A DNA stretch of 64,000 bases from an uncultured Sutterella sp. (GTDB taxonomy: Bacteria > Pseudomonadota > Gammaproteobacteria > Burkholderiales > Burkholderiaceae_F). Positions 34,437 to 41,060 of the stretch are shown here, piece by piece. The first letter of the stretch is position 1, and each line of letters starts with the position of its first letter. The stretch covers positions 1 to 64,000 of the forward strand of contig CALEAW010000087.1 of the NCBI GenBank assembly GCA_937943605.1, given 5' to 3'. A program made the translations under genes and the position numbers. The notes under the pieces are model-generated. The model saw nothing but the letters and a program-made list of their open reading frames with translations. It was not told the origin of the DNA and searched no databases.

Positions 34437-34736
34437 ATGTCCGTTTACGACGACTTAGTCTTCGCCATCGACAACAGACGTGTTGTCCAGTTCACATACG
34501 ACGGTCATCGTCGTGTTGTCGAACCTTTTCTGCTTGGTGTGACGACTGCAGGTAAGCCCGCACTGCGCGGCTACCAAACAGAAGGCACAAGCAAAACCGG
34601 CACAGTCCCCGCATGGCACCTGTTTTCGCTATCGAAGATTTCCGCCATAGAGGTGACGCAATCCTGTTTCGAAGGTGTAAGGCCGTTTTACAACCCAGCT
34701 GATAAAGCCATGTTGCGTATCGACGCTCATGTTTAG
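34437..34736 (+). CDS. Stand-alone WYL-domain protein (inverted insertion)
   Basis: A 99-residue protein made of a single WYL-like domain: LVFAIDNRRVVQFTYDGHRRVVEPFLLGVTTAGKPALRGYQTEGTSKTG...WHLFSLSKISAIEV. WYL domains bind nucleic-acid-like ligands and often regulate defence or DNA-damage genes; this one has no HTH. GGAGAA lies 7 nt before the ATG. It points against the leftward operon and overlaps the 3' part of an older gene on the other strand. Likely a small cargo gene. Confidence 0.65.
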   Translation: MSVYDDLVFAIDNRRVVQFTYDGHRRVVEPFLLGVTTAGKPALRGYQTEGTSKTGTVPAWHLFSLSKISAIEVTQSCFEGVRPFYNPADKAMLRIDAHV

Positions 34737-34824
34737 CTAGCGCACCGCAATCACACGGGCCTGCCGGATAAGCAGGCTCGTTGTGCACTGCGCAATCGGA
34801 GTCATGGATTACTTCCTTCGTCAT
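34492..34824 (-). pseudogene. Truncated Cys-rich phage protein under the WYL gene
   Basis: The first 29 codons (MTKEVIHDSDCAVHNEPAYPAGPCDCGAL) read like a small conserved phage protein with paired Cys, and the start is coupled to the upstream membrane gene (ATG overlaps TGA). From 34736 downward the frame is the antisense of the WYL gene and loses all protein-like character. The WYL insertion probably replaced its 3' end, leaving a chance extension to 34492. Confidence 0.45.
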
Positions 34825-35048
34825 TTCACTAACACCCCATAAACCCAATACACATCAGCGCAAAAGGCCACACTGATAGCCACTGTCACCGTCATTGACG
34901 CGACGAACGCAAGCCAATCACCGTAGACATCTAGCGTTCGATTCCTAGCAGAGATTGACCTCGCCCACATCAGAATCGAATAGACCGCTGCAACAAGAAT
35001 CCCGAAGGCGACATTGCTGAACCACAGCTGTCCAAAACTCACACTCAT
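34821..35048 (-). CDS. Two-helix membrane protein
   Basis: A 75-residue protein with two hydrophobic segments (NVAFGILVAAVYSILMWA and WLAFVASMTVTVAISVAFCADVYWVYGVLV) joined by a basic loop. The ATG follows the helicase-loader stop by 1 nt. No family recognised. Confidence 0.5.
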   Translation of the reverse strand: MSVSFGQLWFSNVAFGILVAAVYSILMWARSISARNRTLDVYGDWLAFVASMTVTVAISVAFCADVYWVYGVLVK

Positions 35049-35049
35049 A

Positions 35050-35919
35050 TCAGATCACCTCATCGATCTTCATGATTCGACGGCGCTGACTTTCCCCCTT
35101 GAAGTAAAGGAAGACGCTTGAGCCTAGGATTCGGTTAAACAACCGCTCACCGAGTTTTGCTCTGAGCGTATTTGGGTTAGATGTACTCTTTGCCTGATCC
35201 TTTTCGTCCGGCAAAAGGTTGGTGACAAAGATCGTTGGCAGTCGTCTTGAGTAGCGCTCGTCCAGAAGCGACATCAGCTGCGACTCTTCGAAGCTATTTC
35301 CGTTCTGCACACCTACTTCATCGATCACAAGCAAAGGAGCACGCACAAGGCTGTTGTAGTCATCCATATCGGACTTGAAGCTATCTGCCTTACGGATTGC
35401 TCGTAGCACATCCCACATGGGCGCATAGAGCCCTTGAACGCGATCAAACAACTCCTGCAGAATTGCGCAAGCAAGCATCGTCTTGCCGGTACCACAGTTG
35501 CCATAGAGGCAGAAGCCAACGCCCTTCTCGGCCACCTTCTCGAAGTTGTCTACGTAGAGACGCGCCTGGCGAAGAGACTCACGCAGATGTTCGTTAGTGA
35601 CGGTGAAGTCCTTCAGCAACTTCCCGACGAAAGAGGCAGGAACGTTACTCTTGCGACAAGCGGACATGTAGGCCTCATGCTTAGCGGCCTGTTGGCGCTT
35701 ACGCTCAAGCTCCTCAGCCTCGGCCTTGGCCCGTGCAACCTCAGCTTGATACTCCGGCGAGGCCAAACGATCTGCCTTGCACTTAGGGCACTCAGGTGTG
35801 TGAGCCAAGCGACCTGCTACAAAGCACTGCTCTACCATGTAGGCTCCATGCTTAGGACAGGTCAACGTCACTTCACGAACGCCCGTACCTTGGAAACTAG
35901 CTGTAGTCATCTGTGTCAT
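35050..35919 (-). CDS. DnaC/IstB-like helicase loader ATPase
   Basis: A 289-residue AAA+ protein. Residues 1-50 carry a four-Cys/His zinc element (CPKHGAY...CPKCKADR). Walker A GNCGTGKT near residue 140, Walker B LLVIDEVG near 198, sensor-like FVTNLL near 240. Loads the host replicative helicase at the phage origin together with the initiator encoded upstream. GGGAG precedes the ATG, which overlaps the initiator stop by one base. Confidence 0.85.
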   Translation of the reverse strand: MTQMTTASFQGTGVREVTLTCPKHGAYMVEQCFVAGRLAHTPECPKCKADRLASPEYQAEVARAKAEAEELERKRQQAAKHEAYMSACRKSNVPASFVGKLLKDFTVTNEHLRESLRQARLYVDNFEKVAEKGVGFCLYGNCGTGKTMLACAILQELFDRVQGLYAPMWDVLRAIRKADSFKSDMDDYNSLVRAPLLVIDEVGVQNGNSFEESQLMSLLDERYSRRLPTIFVTNLLPDEKDQAKSTSNPNTLRAKLGERLFNRILGSSVFLYFKGESQRRRIMKIDEVI

Positions 35920-36968
35920 TAGAAACTCCCGTCGCCGTAGTAGGCGTCATCAAATCGAAGCGGTGCGTTATTGCGTGGCGTGTATGTCGTCTTAGGCTTC
36001 CAATCCTCAGCGTTAGCAGTCCACGTCCTCCAGGCGGCCTTCCAATCGCTGTACTTACGTCCATTGGCGTAGGCACTGTTCACGAACTTTCTGAACTCCT
36101 TGAGCGCATCGATGCTTGGGTGCTTTTCTTTGGCGTAGGCAAGGTAGTCATCAGGGATCTGTTCATCTGGCGAGAACGGACATTGAGTCTTGGCTTTAGC
36201 ACGTGACTTCTTCGGCTTTTTCTCCTCGATCATTTCCGTGGCGTCAGGAAAAAGATCGGAGGACGCGGGAGCGTCAATTGACTGAGTACATGACTGAGTA
36301 GTTGACAGAGTATTGATAGAGTCGTGTACCGTTTTCGGTACTACTGTCGTCCCGTTTTCGGTACTACCGTTGTCCCGTTTTTGGGACGACTGTCGTCCCG
36401 TTTTTGGGTTGTCCCGTTTTTGGGTCGTCCCGTTTTCGGGGGTATCTTTAACAAGGTTTTCAAGAGGTTCGGCGGAAGGTGCTATACATACCTTGTTATT
36501 TATCTTGTTATATTCCTTGTTAATACCTTGTTCGGGTGTAAGTTTTTGCAGGGGTTCACGGTAATTTTTTACAGGGGTCTCCTGTAAGTTTTTACAGCCC
36601 TCTCCTGTAATTTCTTGCAGGGGTATAACTTCTGCACCCCCTGTAATTTCTTGCAGGGGTGTTGATTCATACAGGGGTGTACTTTCCTGCAACAGCTCAG
36701 CAACTGGCAGTCGATCAAGATGCAAAGTGAAATAACGCTTTTGGCCAGGCTTCTGAATTGATGACACAAAGCCAAGTTCGTGTAACGCCTTTAGCGTTAA
36801 TCGAACAGTTCGATCATTGACACGTGATACACGTGCAATTGCTTCAGTCGACGGGAAACAAGCCCCCGTTTCCTTGTTATGGAAAAACGCGAGCGCTTCT
36901 AACACGTCGACCTGAGTGCGATCAGTCAAACCTGACGCACGGACTTTGTGCATAGCCTCATAACTCAT
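35919..36968 (-). CDS. Phage replication initiator (O-like) with N-terminal winged helix
   Basis: A 349-residue protein. Residues 1-85 are a winged helix (TDRTQVDVLEALAFFHNKETGACFPSTEAIARVSRVNDRTVRLTLKALHELGFV). Residues 95-230 are low complexity and encoded by repeated DNA (PLQEITG, KNLQETP, QKRDN and ENGTT units), the likely origin. Residues 260-349 form a conserved C-terminal region with WKAAWRTWTANAEDWK, as found in DnaT/O-type initiators that contact the helicase loader. Coupled to the loader gene downstream. Same layout as lambda O, in which the origin lies inside the gene. Confidence 0.75.
   Translation of the reverse strand: MSYEAMHKVRASGLTDRTQVDVLEALAFFHNKETGACFPSTEAIARVSRVNDRTVRLTLKALHELGFVSSIQKPGQKRYFTLHLDRLPVAELLQESTPLYESTPLQEITGGAEVIPLQEITGEGCKNLQETPVKNYREPLQKLTPEQGINKEYNKINNKVCIAPSAEPLENLVKDTPENGTTQKRDNPKTGRQSSQKRDNGSTENGTTVVPKTVHDSINTLSTTQSCTQSIDAPASSDLFPDATEMIEEKKPKKSRAKAKTQCPFSPDEQIPDDYLAYAKEKHPSIDALKEFRKFVNSAYANGRKYSDWKAAWRTWTANAEDWKPKTTYTPRNNAPLRFDDAYYGDGSF
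36325..36439. repeat. Origin-type repeats, family A (six copies)
   Basis: Six copies of a near-palindromic unit of the form CCCGTTTTxGGG at about 36326, 36350, 36374, 36397, 36413 and 36429, spaced 16-24 bp. The first two are degenerate (ACCGTTTTCGGT and CCCGTTTTCGGT). The spacing and place within the initiator gene suggest iterons bound by the initiator. Confidence 0.65.
36545..36690. repeat. Origin-type repeats, family B
   Basis: Repeats built on CAGGGGT and CTCCTGTAA-TTTCTT-GCAG: three copies of the longer unit at about 36580, 36602 and 36638, and five of (T/A)(G/A)CAGGGGT. Adjacent to family A and an A/T-rich stretch around 36440-36540, which could be the unwinding element. Confidence 0.6.
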
Positions 36969-36975
36969 GACTGCC

Positions 36976-37227
36976 TCACCTTCTTTCAGACAAAGATCGA
37001 TCCAAAGCAGTACCTGAAATTAGATCCCAGTCAATCTCTGGCAGCAGTTCTCTTCGAGTCACGGCACCGCCCGTTTCTTTTTCGATAGAACAAGCAAGGC
37101 AAACTGAGAGCTTTTTCCCGTAAATGATGTTGTTTAACGAGGTCAACTTGATGCCGCAACGTTCCGCGAGAGCATTTCGCTCTACTTTTTTCAGCGACCT
37201 CAGATATGCGTTAGCACGTGGAAGCAT
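36976..37227 (-). CDS. Cro-like repressor of the leftward operon
   Basis: An 83-residue protein with a helix-turn-helix of the YdaS/Cro type: AYLRSLKKVERNALAERCGIKLTSLNNIIYGKKLSVCLACSIEKETGGAVTRRELLPE. First gene of the leftward early transcript, divergent from the CI-type repressor. GGGG lies 8 nt before the ATG at 37227; an in-frame ATG at 37239 is also possible. Confidence 0.75.
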   Translation of the reverse strand: MLPRANAYLRSLKKVERNALAERCGIKLTSLNNIIYGKKLSVCLACSIEKETGGAVTRRELLPEIDWDLISGTALDRSLSERR

Positions 37228-37272
37228 TAATTTCCCCATAACAGTTTATTTCCTAGGTGCATTGTACACCAT

Positions 37273-37300
37273 TTTATAAACCATAAAAGGTTACTCTCAA
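37273..37300 (-). promoter_or_regulatory. Leftward early promoter with operator
   Basis: Minus-strand TTGAGA (37300-37295), 16-nt spacer, TATAAA (37278-37273). The inverted repeat AACC-ataaaa-GGTT (37279-37292) lies between the two boxes and resembles the operator at 38174-38190. Confidence 0.65.
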
Positions 37301-37324
37301 CCTGCCACACCAGAATTCTTTTTG

Positions 37325-37353
37325 TTGCACCGTAACTCTTGACGGGTGATAAT
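37325..37353 (+). promoter_or_regulatory. Repressor promoter
   Basis: TTGCAC (37325-37330), 17-nt spacer, GATAAT (37348-37353), about 20 nt before the ATG of the CI-type gene, whose AGGGGG ribosome site follows. Confidence 0.6.
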
Positions 37354-37373
37354 CGGGGTTACAAGGGGGTTAT

Positions 37374-38060
37374 ATGCAAGACATCACTACCATACGCAGA
37401 AACAATTTGAGAGAACTTATCTCTCAGTACCCGTCCCAGGTCGCCTTTGCCACAGCGGTTGAAAAATCACCACAACAAATTGGTGGAATGCTAAATGGCT
37501 CTAAAAGCTTTGGTAATCGAATCGCCAGAGATATTGAAGAAAAGCTTGGATTGAAGACTGGCTATCTAGATCAGGCAAGCAACGACAACCAGTTTGTACG
37601 TATTTCGCGATTAGGAGACCCTAATGATGGCAACTGGGTAAGAATTCCGTTACTTGATATTGAAGCATCATGTGGGGGAGGAATCGAAAGCAGCTTGCCG
37701 TCAATAGTTGGCGGAGTCGATTTAGCTCCTGAATTTTTACTATCTCTACCAGGCGTCATCTCTCCTCGACACCTTCACGTTGTTAATGCTCACGGTGACT
37801 CAATGGAGCCAACGGTTATGGATAAAGCATTCTGCGTGATCGATACTGCGCAAACACGCATCCTCGCTGACGGCATCTACTGCCTTTGCGCAGAAAATCA
37901 GATTTTCATCAAACGATTGCAACGTAATCTTGATGGAACACTGCTTTTAATTTCAGACAATCCGCGATACCATCCGCAAACAATCGATAAGCTTACGCTA
38001 GAAGAACGAACCACCATCGTAGGCCGTGTCGTTTACGTCTACAACGGCTCTCCCCTATAA
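37374..38060 (+). CDS. CI/LexA-type prophage repressor
   Basis: A 228-residue protein. N-terminal XRE-type helix-turn-helix (NLRELISQYPSQVAFATAVEKSPQQIGGMLNGSKSFGNRIARDIEEKLGL). C-terminal S24 autopeptidase domain with a probable Cys-Gly cleavage site (ASCGGG near residue 100), nucleophile Ser in HGDSMEPT near 142 and catalytic Lys in FIKRL near 179. It should keep the lysogen silent and be cleaved upon RecA activation. Strong promoter, good ribosome site and own terminator. Confidence 0.9.
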   Translation: MQDITTIRRNNLRELISQYPSQVAFATAVEKSPQQIGGMLNGSKSFGNRIARDIEEKLGLKTGYLDQASNDNQFVRISRLGDPNDGNWVRIPLLDIEASCGGGIESSLPSIVGGVDLAPEFLLSLPGVISPRHLHVVNAHGDSMEPTVMDKAFCVIDTAQTRILADGIYCLCAENQIFIKRLQRNLDGTLLLISDNPRYHPQTIDKLTLEERTTIVGRVVYVYNGSPL

Positions 38061-38084
38061 CTCACCGCTCACCTCACCCCTAAC

Positions 38085-38109
38085 AGCCCGCATATCGCGG
38101 GCTTTTTTA
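38085..38109 (+). terminator. Terminator of the repressor gene
   Basis: AGCCCGC-atatc-GCGGGCT followed by seven T. Confidence 0.85.
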
Positions 38110-38163
38110 TTGTCTCTTGATTCACATCAACTATCTTTTACACCGTGCAGGGTTATTTTTTGG

Positions 38164-38218
38164 TTGACTTTAGTAAACCATTATGGTTTAATATGGTTGT
38201 TCGCAAACAACCCATATC
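38164..38218 (+). promoter_or_regulatory. Rightward early promoter with perfect operator
   Basis: TTGACT (38164-38169), 17-nt spacer, TTTAAT (38187-38192). A perfect palindrome TAAACCATTATGGTTTA (38174-38190) fills the spacer and part of the -10. A second imperfect inverted repeat, ATATGGTTGTT...AACAACCCATAT (38191-38218), lies at the transcription start. Repression by the CI-type protein is inferred from the similarity to the site at 37279. Confidence 0.75.
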
Positions 38219-38270
38219 GGTTTAGCGAATAACCCCGAAACCCCACCTCAACGACCTAAGGACTTTGCGA

Positions 38271-38384
38271 GTGGCACGGGCAAAGAAGGGAAGAGCTTCG
38301 GACCGCTTAGATCTTGTGGCGGCACACAAGGGAGTGCGAGCAATGCGTAACGACCTGATTACGCTCCTGCCAGGACAGCATTAG
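38271..38384 (+). CDS. 37-residue leader protein of the early operon
   Basis: GTG start with AAGGA 8 nt upstream. MARAKKGRASDRLDLVAAHKGVRAMRNDLITLLPGQH: a basic N-terminus then a helix. It lies between the early promoter and the first terminator. Its last codons overlap the 5' arm of the RNA stem at 38367, so its translation could control that structure. Not recognised. Confidence 0.45.
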   Translation: MARAKKGRASDRLDLVAAHKGVRAMRNDLITLLPGQH

Positions 38385-38443
38385 TGCAGAGGTCATGTCA
38401 GACCCGATCTGTAGAGCCAAGACACGGCAACAGAGCCTGGCAG
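38367..38443 (+). ncRNA. Structured early leader RNA
   Basis: CTGCCAGG (38367-38374) pairs perfectly with CCTGGCAG (38436-38443). Inside, ACAG/CTGT encloses a GGTC-atgtca-GACC hairpin, and a small GCC/GGC hairpin follows. This branched structure stands 10 nt before a terminator, as expected of an antiterminator or attenuator leader (compare put RNAs of phage HK022). By-eye folding only. Confidence 0.45.
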
Positions 38444-38453
38444 CAGAAAGCCG

Positions 38454-38494
38454 ATCTAAGCCCTTTCAAGAGAGAGGGCTTAGATGGGTTTTCG
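38454..38494 (+). terminator. Early terminator / attenuator
   Basis: ATCTAAGCCCT (38454-38464) and AGGGCTTAGAT (38475-38485) form a perfect 11-bp stem with loop TTCAAGAGAG, then GGGTTTTCG. Related hairpins recur at 39463, 45671 and in the fossil at 5457. Confidence 0.7.
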
Positions 38495-38532
38495 TTGAGC
38501 AAAAGGTGGTATTTACTGGACTTTTGAGTGAA

Positions 38533-38565
38533 AATGTGTTAGAAGAAGTCTTCTTCTAACACATT
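38533..38565. promoter_or_regulatory. 33-bp perfect palindrome, probable toxin-antitoxin operator
   Basis: AATGTGTTAGAAGAAG and CTTCTTCTAACACATT flank a single T at 38549. It ends 18 nt before the Panacea-protein start and 10 nt before its GGAGGA ribosome site. Its position suggests binding by the antitoxin complex. Confidence 0.65.
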
Positions 38566-38583
38566 AACTACTACGGAGGAGTC

Positions 38584-39048
38584 ATGACGGAACTTGCTTT
38601 TCGCCCAATGGACGGCCTCCAGGTCATGGCATACATCATCAAGATGTGCAAAGAGCTTGGAACGCCGTACAACGTGACCAAGCTGCAGAAACTCATGTAC
38701 TGCTGTGATGGTGTCACATTAGCCACTTACGGTCATCCACTATCAAAGGAACGTCCTGAAGCGTGGCAATATGGTCCCGTCTTTCCCAATGTTCTCAGGT
38801 ATATCCACGCCAACGGGCTTGAGGCCGTAACAGGGAAAGAATTTGAGGACAAAGCCCCTGAAGAGATAAAAAAGCTAATCGAAGGAACAATCGTCTTCTT
38901 CGGGAAGTTTTCTGCATCTCAGCTATCCGCCTGGTCTCACAAGATCGGTTCACCCTGGTACCGCGCATCGAACGGCGGCACCAATCTAAAGACACCGATT
39001 GACGACCTATCGATTAAAAGCTATTTCCAGTCTGAGGTCATGGCGTGA
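38584..39048 (+). CDS. Panacea-domain (SocA/DUF4065-like) antitoxin
   Basis: A 154-residue protein with the Panacea fold: LQVMAYIIKMCKELGTPYNVTKLQKLMYCCDGVTLATYGHPLSKERPEAWQYGPVFPNVLRYIHANG matches the conserved core (...vTnlkLqKLlYyaqg..la..g.pLf.e.ieAW.yGPV.p.vy). In PanAT systems such proteins neutralise very different toxins by direct binding. GGAGGA precedes the ATG. The next gene starts in its stop codon (GTGA). Confidence 0.85.
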   Translation: MTELAFRPMDGLQVMAYIIKMCKELGTPYNVTKLQKLMYCCDGVTLATYGHPLSKERPEAWQYGPVFPNVLRYIHANGLEAVTGKEFEDKAPEEIKKLIEGTIVFFGKFSASQLSAWSHKIGSPWYRASNGGTNLKTPIDDLSIKSYFQSEVMA

Positions 39049-39368
39049 CCGATTTTCCGAAATTCAAGGCTAAAGAGCTGAACGGAGACATACAGCAAAT
39101 CGAACCAGGATCAGACCCAGACCTGAGAGAGGCTGAACGAGATGCCCAGATCAAGAGCATACGCGTTAGAACTTGGATCAAAATTATTGCCTTAATCATC
39201 TTCACTACTATTGGAGCAGGCATCGTCTTCACTTACGTATGGCATCTTGTTGTAGCTGAATCATGGCGATGGCTAAATGCTGAAGAAGTAGAGGCAATTA
39301 AGGATCTGGCACTATCGATCGCAACGGGCGTATCACTGAGCTTAGCAACGAAATTCACCATCAAATAG
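39045..39368 (+). CDS. Membrane protein paired with the Panacea antitoxin (candidate toxin)
   Basis: A 107-residue protein starting with GTG inside the antitoxin stop codon. An acidic/basic N-terminus of about 35 residues is followed by a strong membrane helix (WIKIIALIIFTTIGAGIVFTYVWHLVV), an amphipathic helix (AEEVEAIKDLALSIATGVSLSLATKFTIK). By position it is the toxin; membrane-active PanT proteins that depolarise the cell are known. No known toxin family recognised here. Confidence 0.6.
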   Translation: MTDFPKFKAKELNGDIQQIEPGSDPDLREAERDAQIKSIRVRTWIKIIALIIFTTIGAGIVFTYVWHLVVAESWRWLNAEEVEAIKDLALSIATGVSLSLATKFTIK

Positions 39369-39376
39369 ATATTTAC

Positions 39377-39413
39377 AGCCCAGTCGGTAAAAACCTTCGG
39401 GGCTCTGCTTTTT
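39377..39413 (+). terminator. Terminator after the Panacea pair
   Basis: AGCCC (39377-39381) and GGGCT (39400-39404), then CTGCTTTTT. A decayed relative of the GCCCTCGGC...CCGGGG terminator family follows at 39417-39434 and a hairpin of the CTTTC-AAGAGAG family at 39463-39490. Confidence 0.5.
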
Positions 39414-39538
39414 CTAGCCCTCGGCACCACCGGGGATTGTTCCTTTGCCAGTAGGAAGCCGGTCTAAATCCTTTCTAAAGAGAGCGAGTGAATTGACCTT
39501 CAAAGGCTATACTTAGAAGTAAATAACAAGGGGCTACC

Positions 39539-39610
39539 ATGAACGGTAATGGTGAAAAGAGCAACGAGTTAGGTGTGCAATGGTCATCAGAAAAAACAAT
39601 GCAGTCTTAG
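39539..39610 (+). CDS. 23-codon upstream ORF before the Kiwa-like genes
   Basis: ATG with AAGGGG 7 nt upstream; MNGNGEKSNELGVQWSSEKTMQS. It overlaps the start of the KwaA-like gene, which has no ribosome site of its own, so its translation may deliver ribosomes to that start. A TATACT -10-like box lies at 39509-39514. Confidence 0.4.
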   Translation: MNGNGEKSNELGVQWSSEKTMQS

Positions 39611-40104
39611 CTCTTTCTGGAGCAATTCCATTTGCACTATCTATAATTTTTGCAATGTATACATCTGGATTCGACTGGAGATGGATACTCTTGCTAATTG
39701 GTGTGTGTGTGCTTATTGCGTTTAGAGCCTTCCATATCATTCTGAGGCGAAAGCACGATGGACAAAGACTTAAATTAGAAATAGAGTCTGTGAGCCAGGT
39801 CACAAGCGAAATATTCGGAAGTTTTATGGCCTATGTCCTCCCGTTAATTTTCTCTGGCATGAGTGACAAAACAATAGCTACCATCTGCTTTTCATGCTCA
39901 ATTTATCTTCTCCTTCTAGTAATATCAAATGTCGTTTACCCAAGTTGGATTTTTTCTCTAATGGGATATCGCCTTTACAGAGTCATGCTAAAAAACGACA
40001 TAGAAGTGCTCTTACTTAGTAAGCAGAACGTCTTTAACATATCAAAAAGAACCCTTAATGCAGTTGAAATAGATAACTGTTGTTTTATGGATGTAGCAAA
40101 ATGA
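39580..40104 (+). CDS. kwaA: KwaA-like membrane protein of a Kiwa-type defence system
   Basis: A 174-residue protein with four membrane helices (about residues 10-28, 32-52, 80-98 and 102-125) and a C-terminal cytoplasmic part with SWIFSLMGYRLYRVMLKNDIEVLLLSKQNV, which resembles the KwaA pattern (P...l.GY..Y.v....e..l.s...). In Kiwa, KwaA is the membrane sensor that recruits KwaB. The ORF overlaps kwaB-like by ATGA. The pair is clearly richer in A/T than the flanking phage genes, a sign of recent acquisition. Identification relies mainly on its partner. Confidence 0.55.
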   Translation: MVIRKNNAVLALSGAIPFALSIIFAMYTSGFDWRWILLLIGVCVLIAFRAFHIILRRKHDGQRLKLEIESVSQVTSEIFGSFMAYVLPLIFSGMSDKTIATICFSCSIYLLLLVISNVVYPSWIFSLMGYRLYRVMLKNDIEVLLLSKQNVFNISKRTLNAVEIDNCCFMDVAK

Positions 40105-40967
40105 AAATATTTGCTCTGAATACTGATAAACAAGTTTTACGGTTACAAATCAGCAATAAAGATATCGAATCTAACGTCGTTCAACTATTCCAAAAATGTT
40201 ACTGTGATTATGAAAATCCAGAAAACATCATTGAATTCTCCGCTGGAAATAGAAACGGAGCGACATGCGATGATGTATTTATGATTGACAACTTTAGCGA
40301 CAGCGACTACTTTCATCGTCCAACAAAGTCAGTATCGGATTGTGGCGTATACGACCCATCAACGACGTCGCTAGATTCGATTGTCGCGCTCTTCGTCAAG
40401 CCAAACGACACAGAAGACAAGCTTCTTTTCCAATATTTCGACAACAAAAAGAAGCTATCTAATGAACGTTTTGTATTATTTTCACAGCCATTTGTAAGCA
40501 ACGAATTTATGCGTCTCGACGGAGCAGGATTCATCCTAGATTCAAAGCTTGTAGCTGTACTTGATGGTTCGAAACTTTACTTCAAGAGCTTTTATTATGC
40601 CAAAAGAGTATTCCAATTAGGAGATTATTTCAGAGCCGCTACAGATGAAGAACTTACTGTTTTCAACCATCATCCATTATTCAATCCTATAGATGATGAA
40701 ATAATTAAAACTTTAGCAACAAACACTATGAGAGAAAAAGTCTTTGAGATTGAAAAATCTGGGATCTTGAATTCTCTTGACATACAAAAATTGGTTTCGT
40801 ACGCAAAGATTGCTGATCTCGACATTAAGGTCGTAGACAACAAAATTAACATTCCCGAAGACAAAAAGTCACTCCAGCGATTCTTAGGTTTACTTTGTGA
40901 AGATTACTACGACGGTAGACTTCGCAATATAACCTACCTAAGTACAGGAAAGCGGTCTGCAAAATAA
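40101..40967 (+). CDS. kwaB: KwaB-like (DUF4868-type) protein of a Kiwa-type defence system
   Basis: A 288-residue protein from the ATG at 40101. The centre and C-terminus show the DUF4868 pattern: LLFQYFDNKKKL, FILDSKLVAVLDGSKLYFKSFYYAKRVFQLGDYFRAATDEEL, then DIQKLVSYAKIADLDIKVVDNKINIPEDKKSLQRFLGLLCEDYYDGRLRN. KwaB binds DNA and stops late phage functions when activated by KwaA at the membrane. Size and order (four-helix membrane protein, then DUF4868) match Kiwa. It has its own terminator at 41010. Alternative: another two-gene exclusion system with a similar fold. Confidence 0.65.
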   Translation: MKIFALNTDKQVLRLQISNKDIESNVVQLFQKCYCDYENPENIIEFSAGNRNGATCDDVFMIDNFSDSDYFHRPTKSVSDCGVYDPSTTSLDSIVALFVKPNDTEDKLLFQYFDNKKKLSNERFVLFSQPFVSNEFMRLDGAGFILDSKLVAVLDGSKLYFKSFYYAKRVFQLGDYFRAATDEELTVFNHHPLFNPIDDEIIKTLATNTMREKVFEIEKSGILNSLDIQKLVSYAKIADLDIKVVDNKINIPEDKKSLQRFLGLLCEDYYDGRLRNITYLSTGKRSAK

Positions 40968-41009
40968 CAGCAATAGATCTATCTCACTAGATTACCCCCC
41001 TATTACACC

Positions 41010-41037
41010 GCCCTCGGCACATGCCGGGGGCTTTTTT
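41010..41037 (+). terminator. Terminator of the Kiwa-like pair
   Basis: GCCCTCGGC-acat-GCCGGGGGC then six T. Nearly identical to the terminator at 46682. Confidence 0.85.
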
Positions 41038-41060
41038 ATTGCCAGTTGAAAGGATCAGCC

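Noticed and set aside
36325..36439. CRISPR array
   Set aside because: The repeats are short, spaced 16-24 bp and lie inside a coding frame; spacers are not unique and no cas gene is present.
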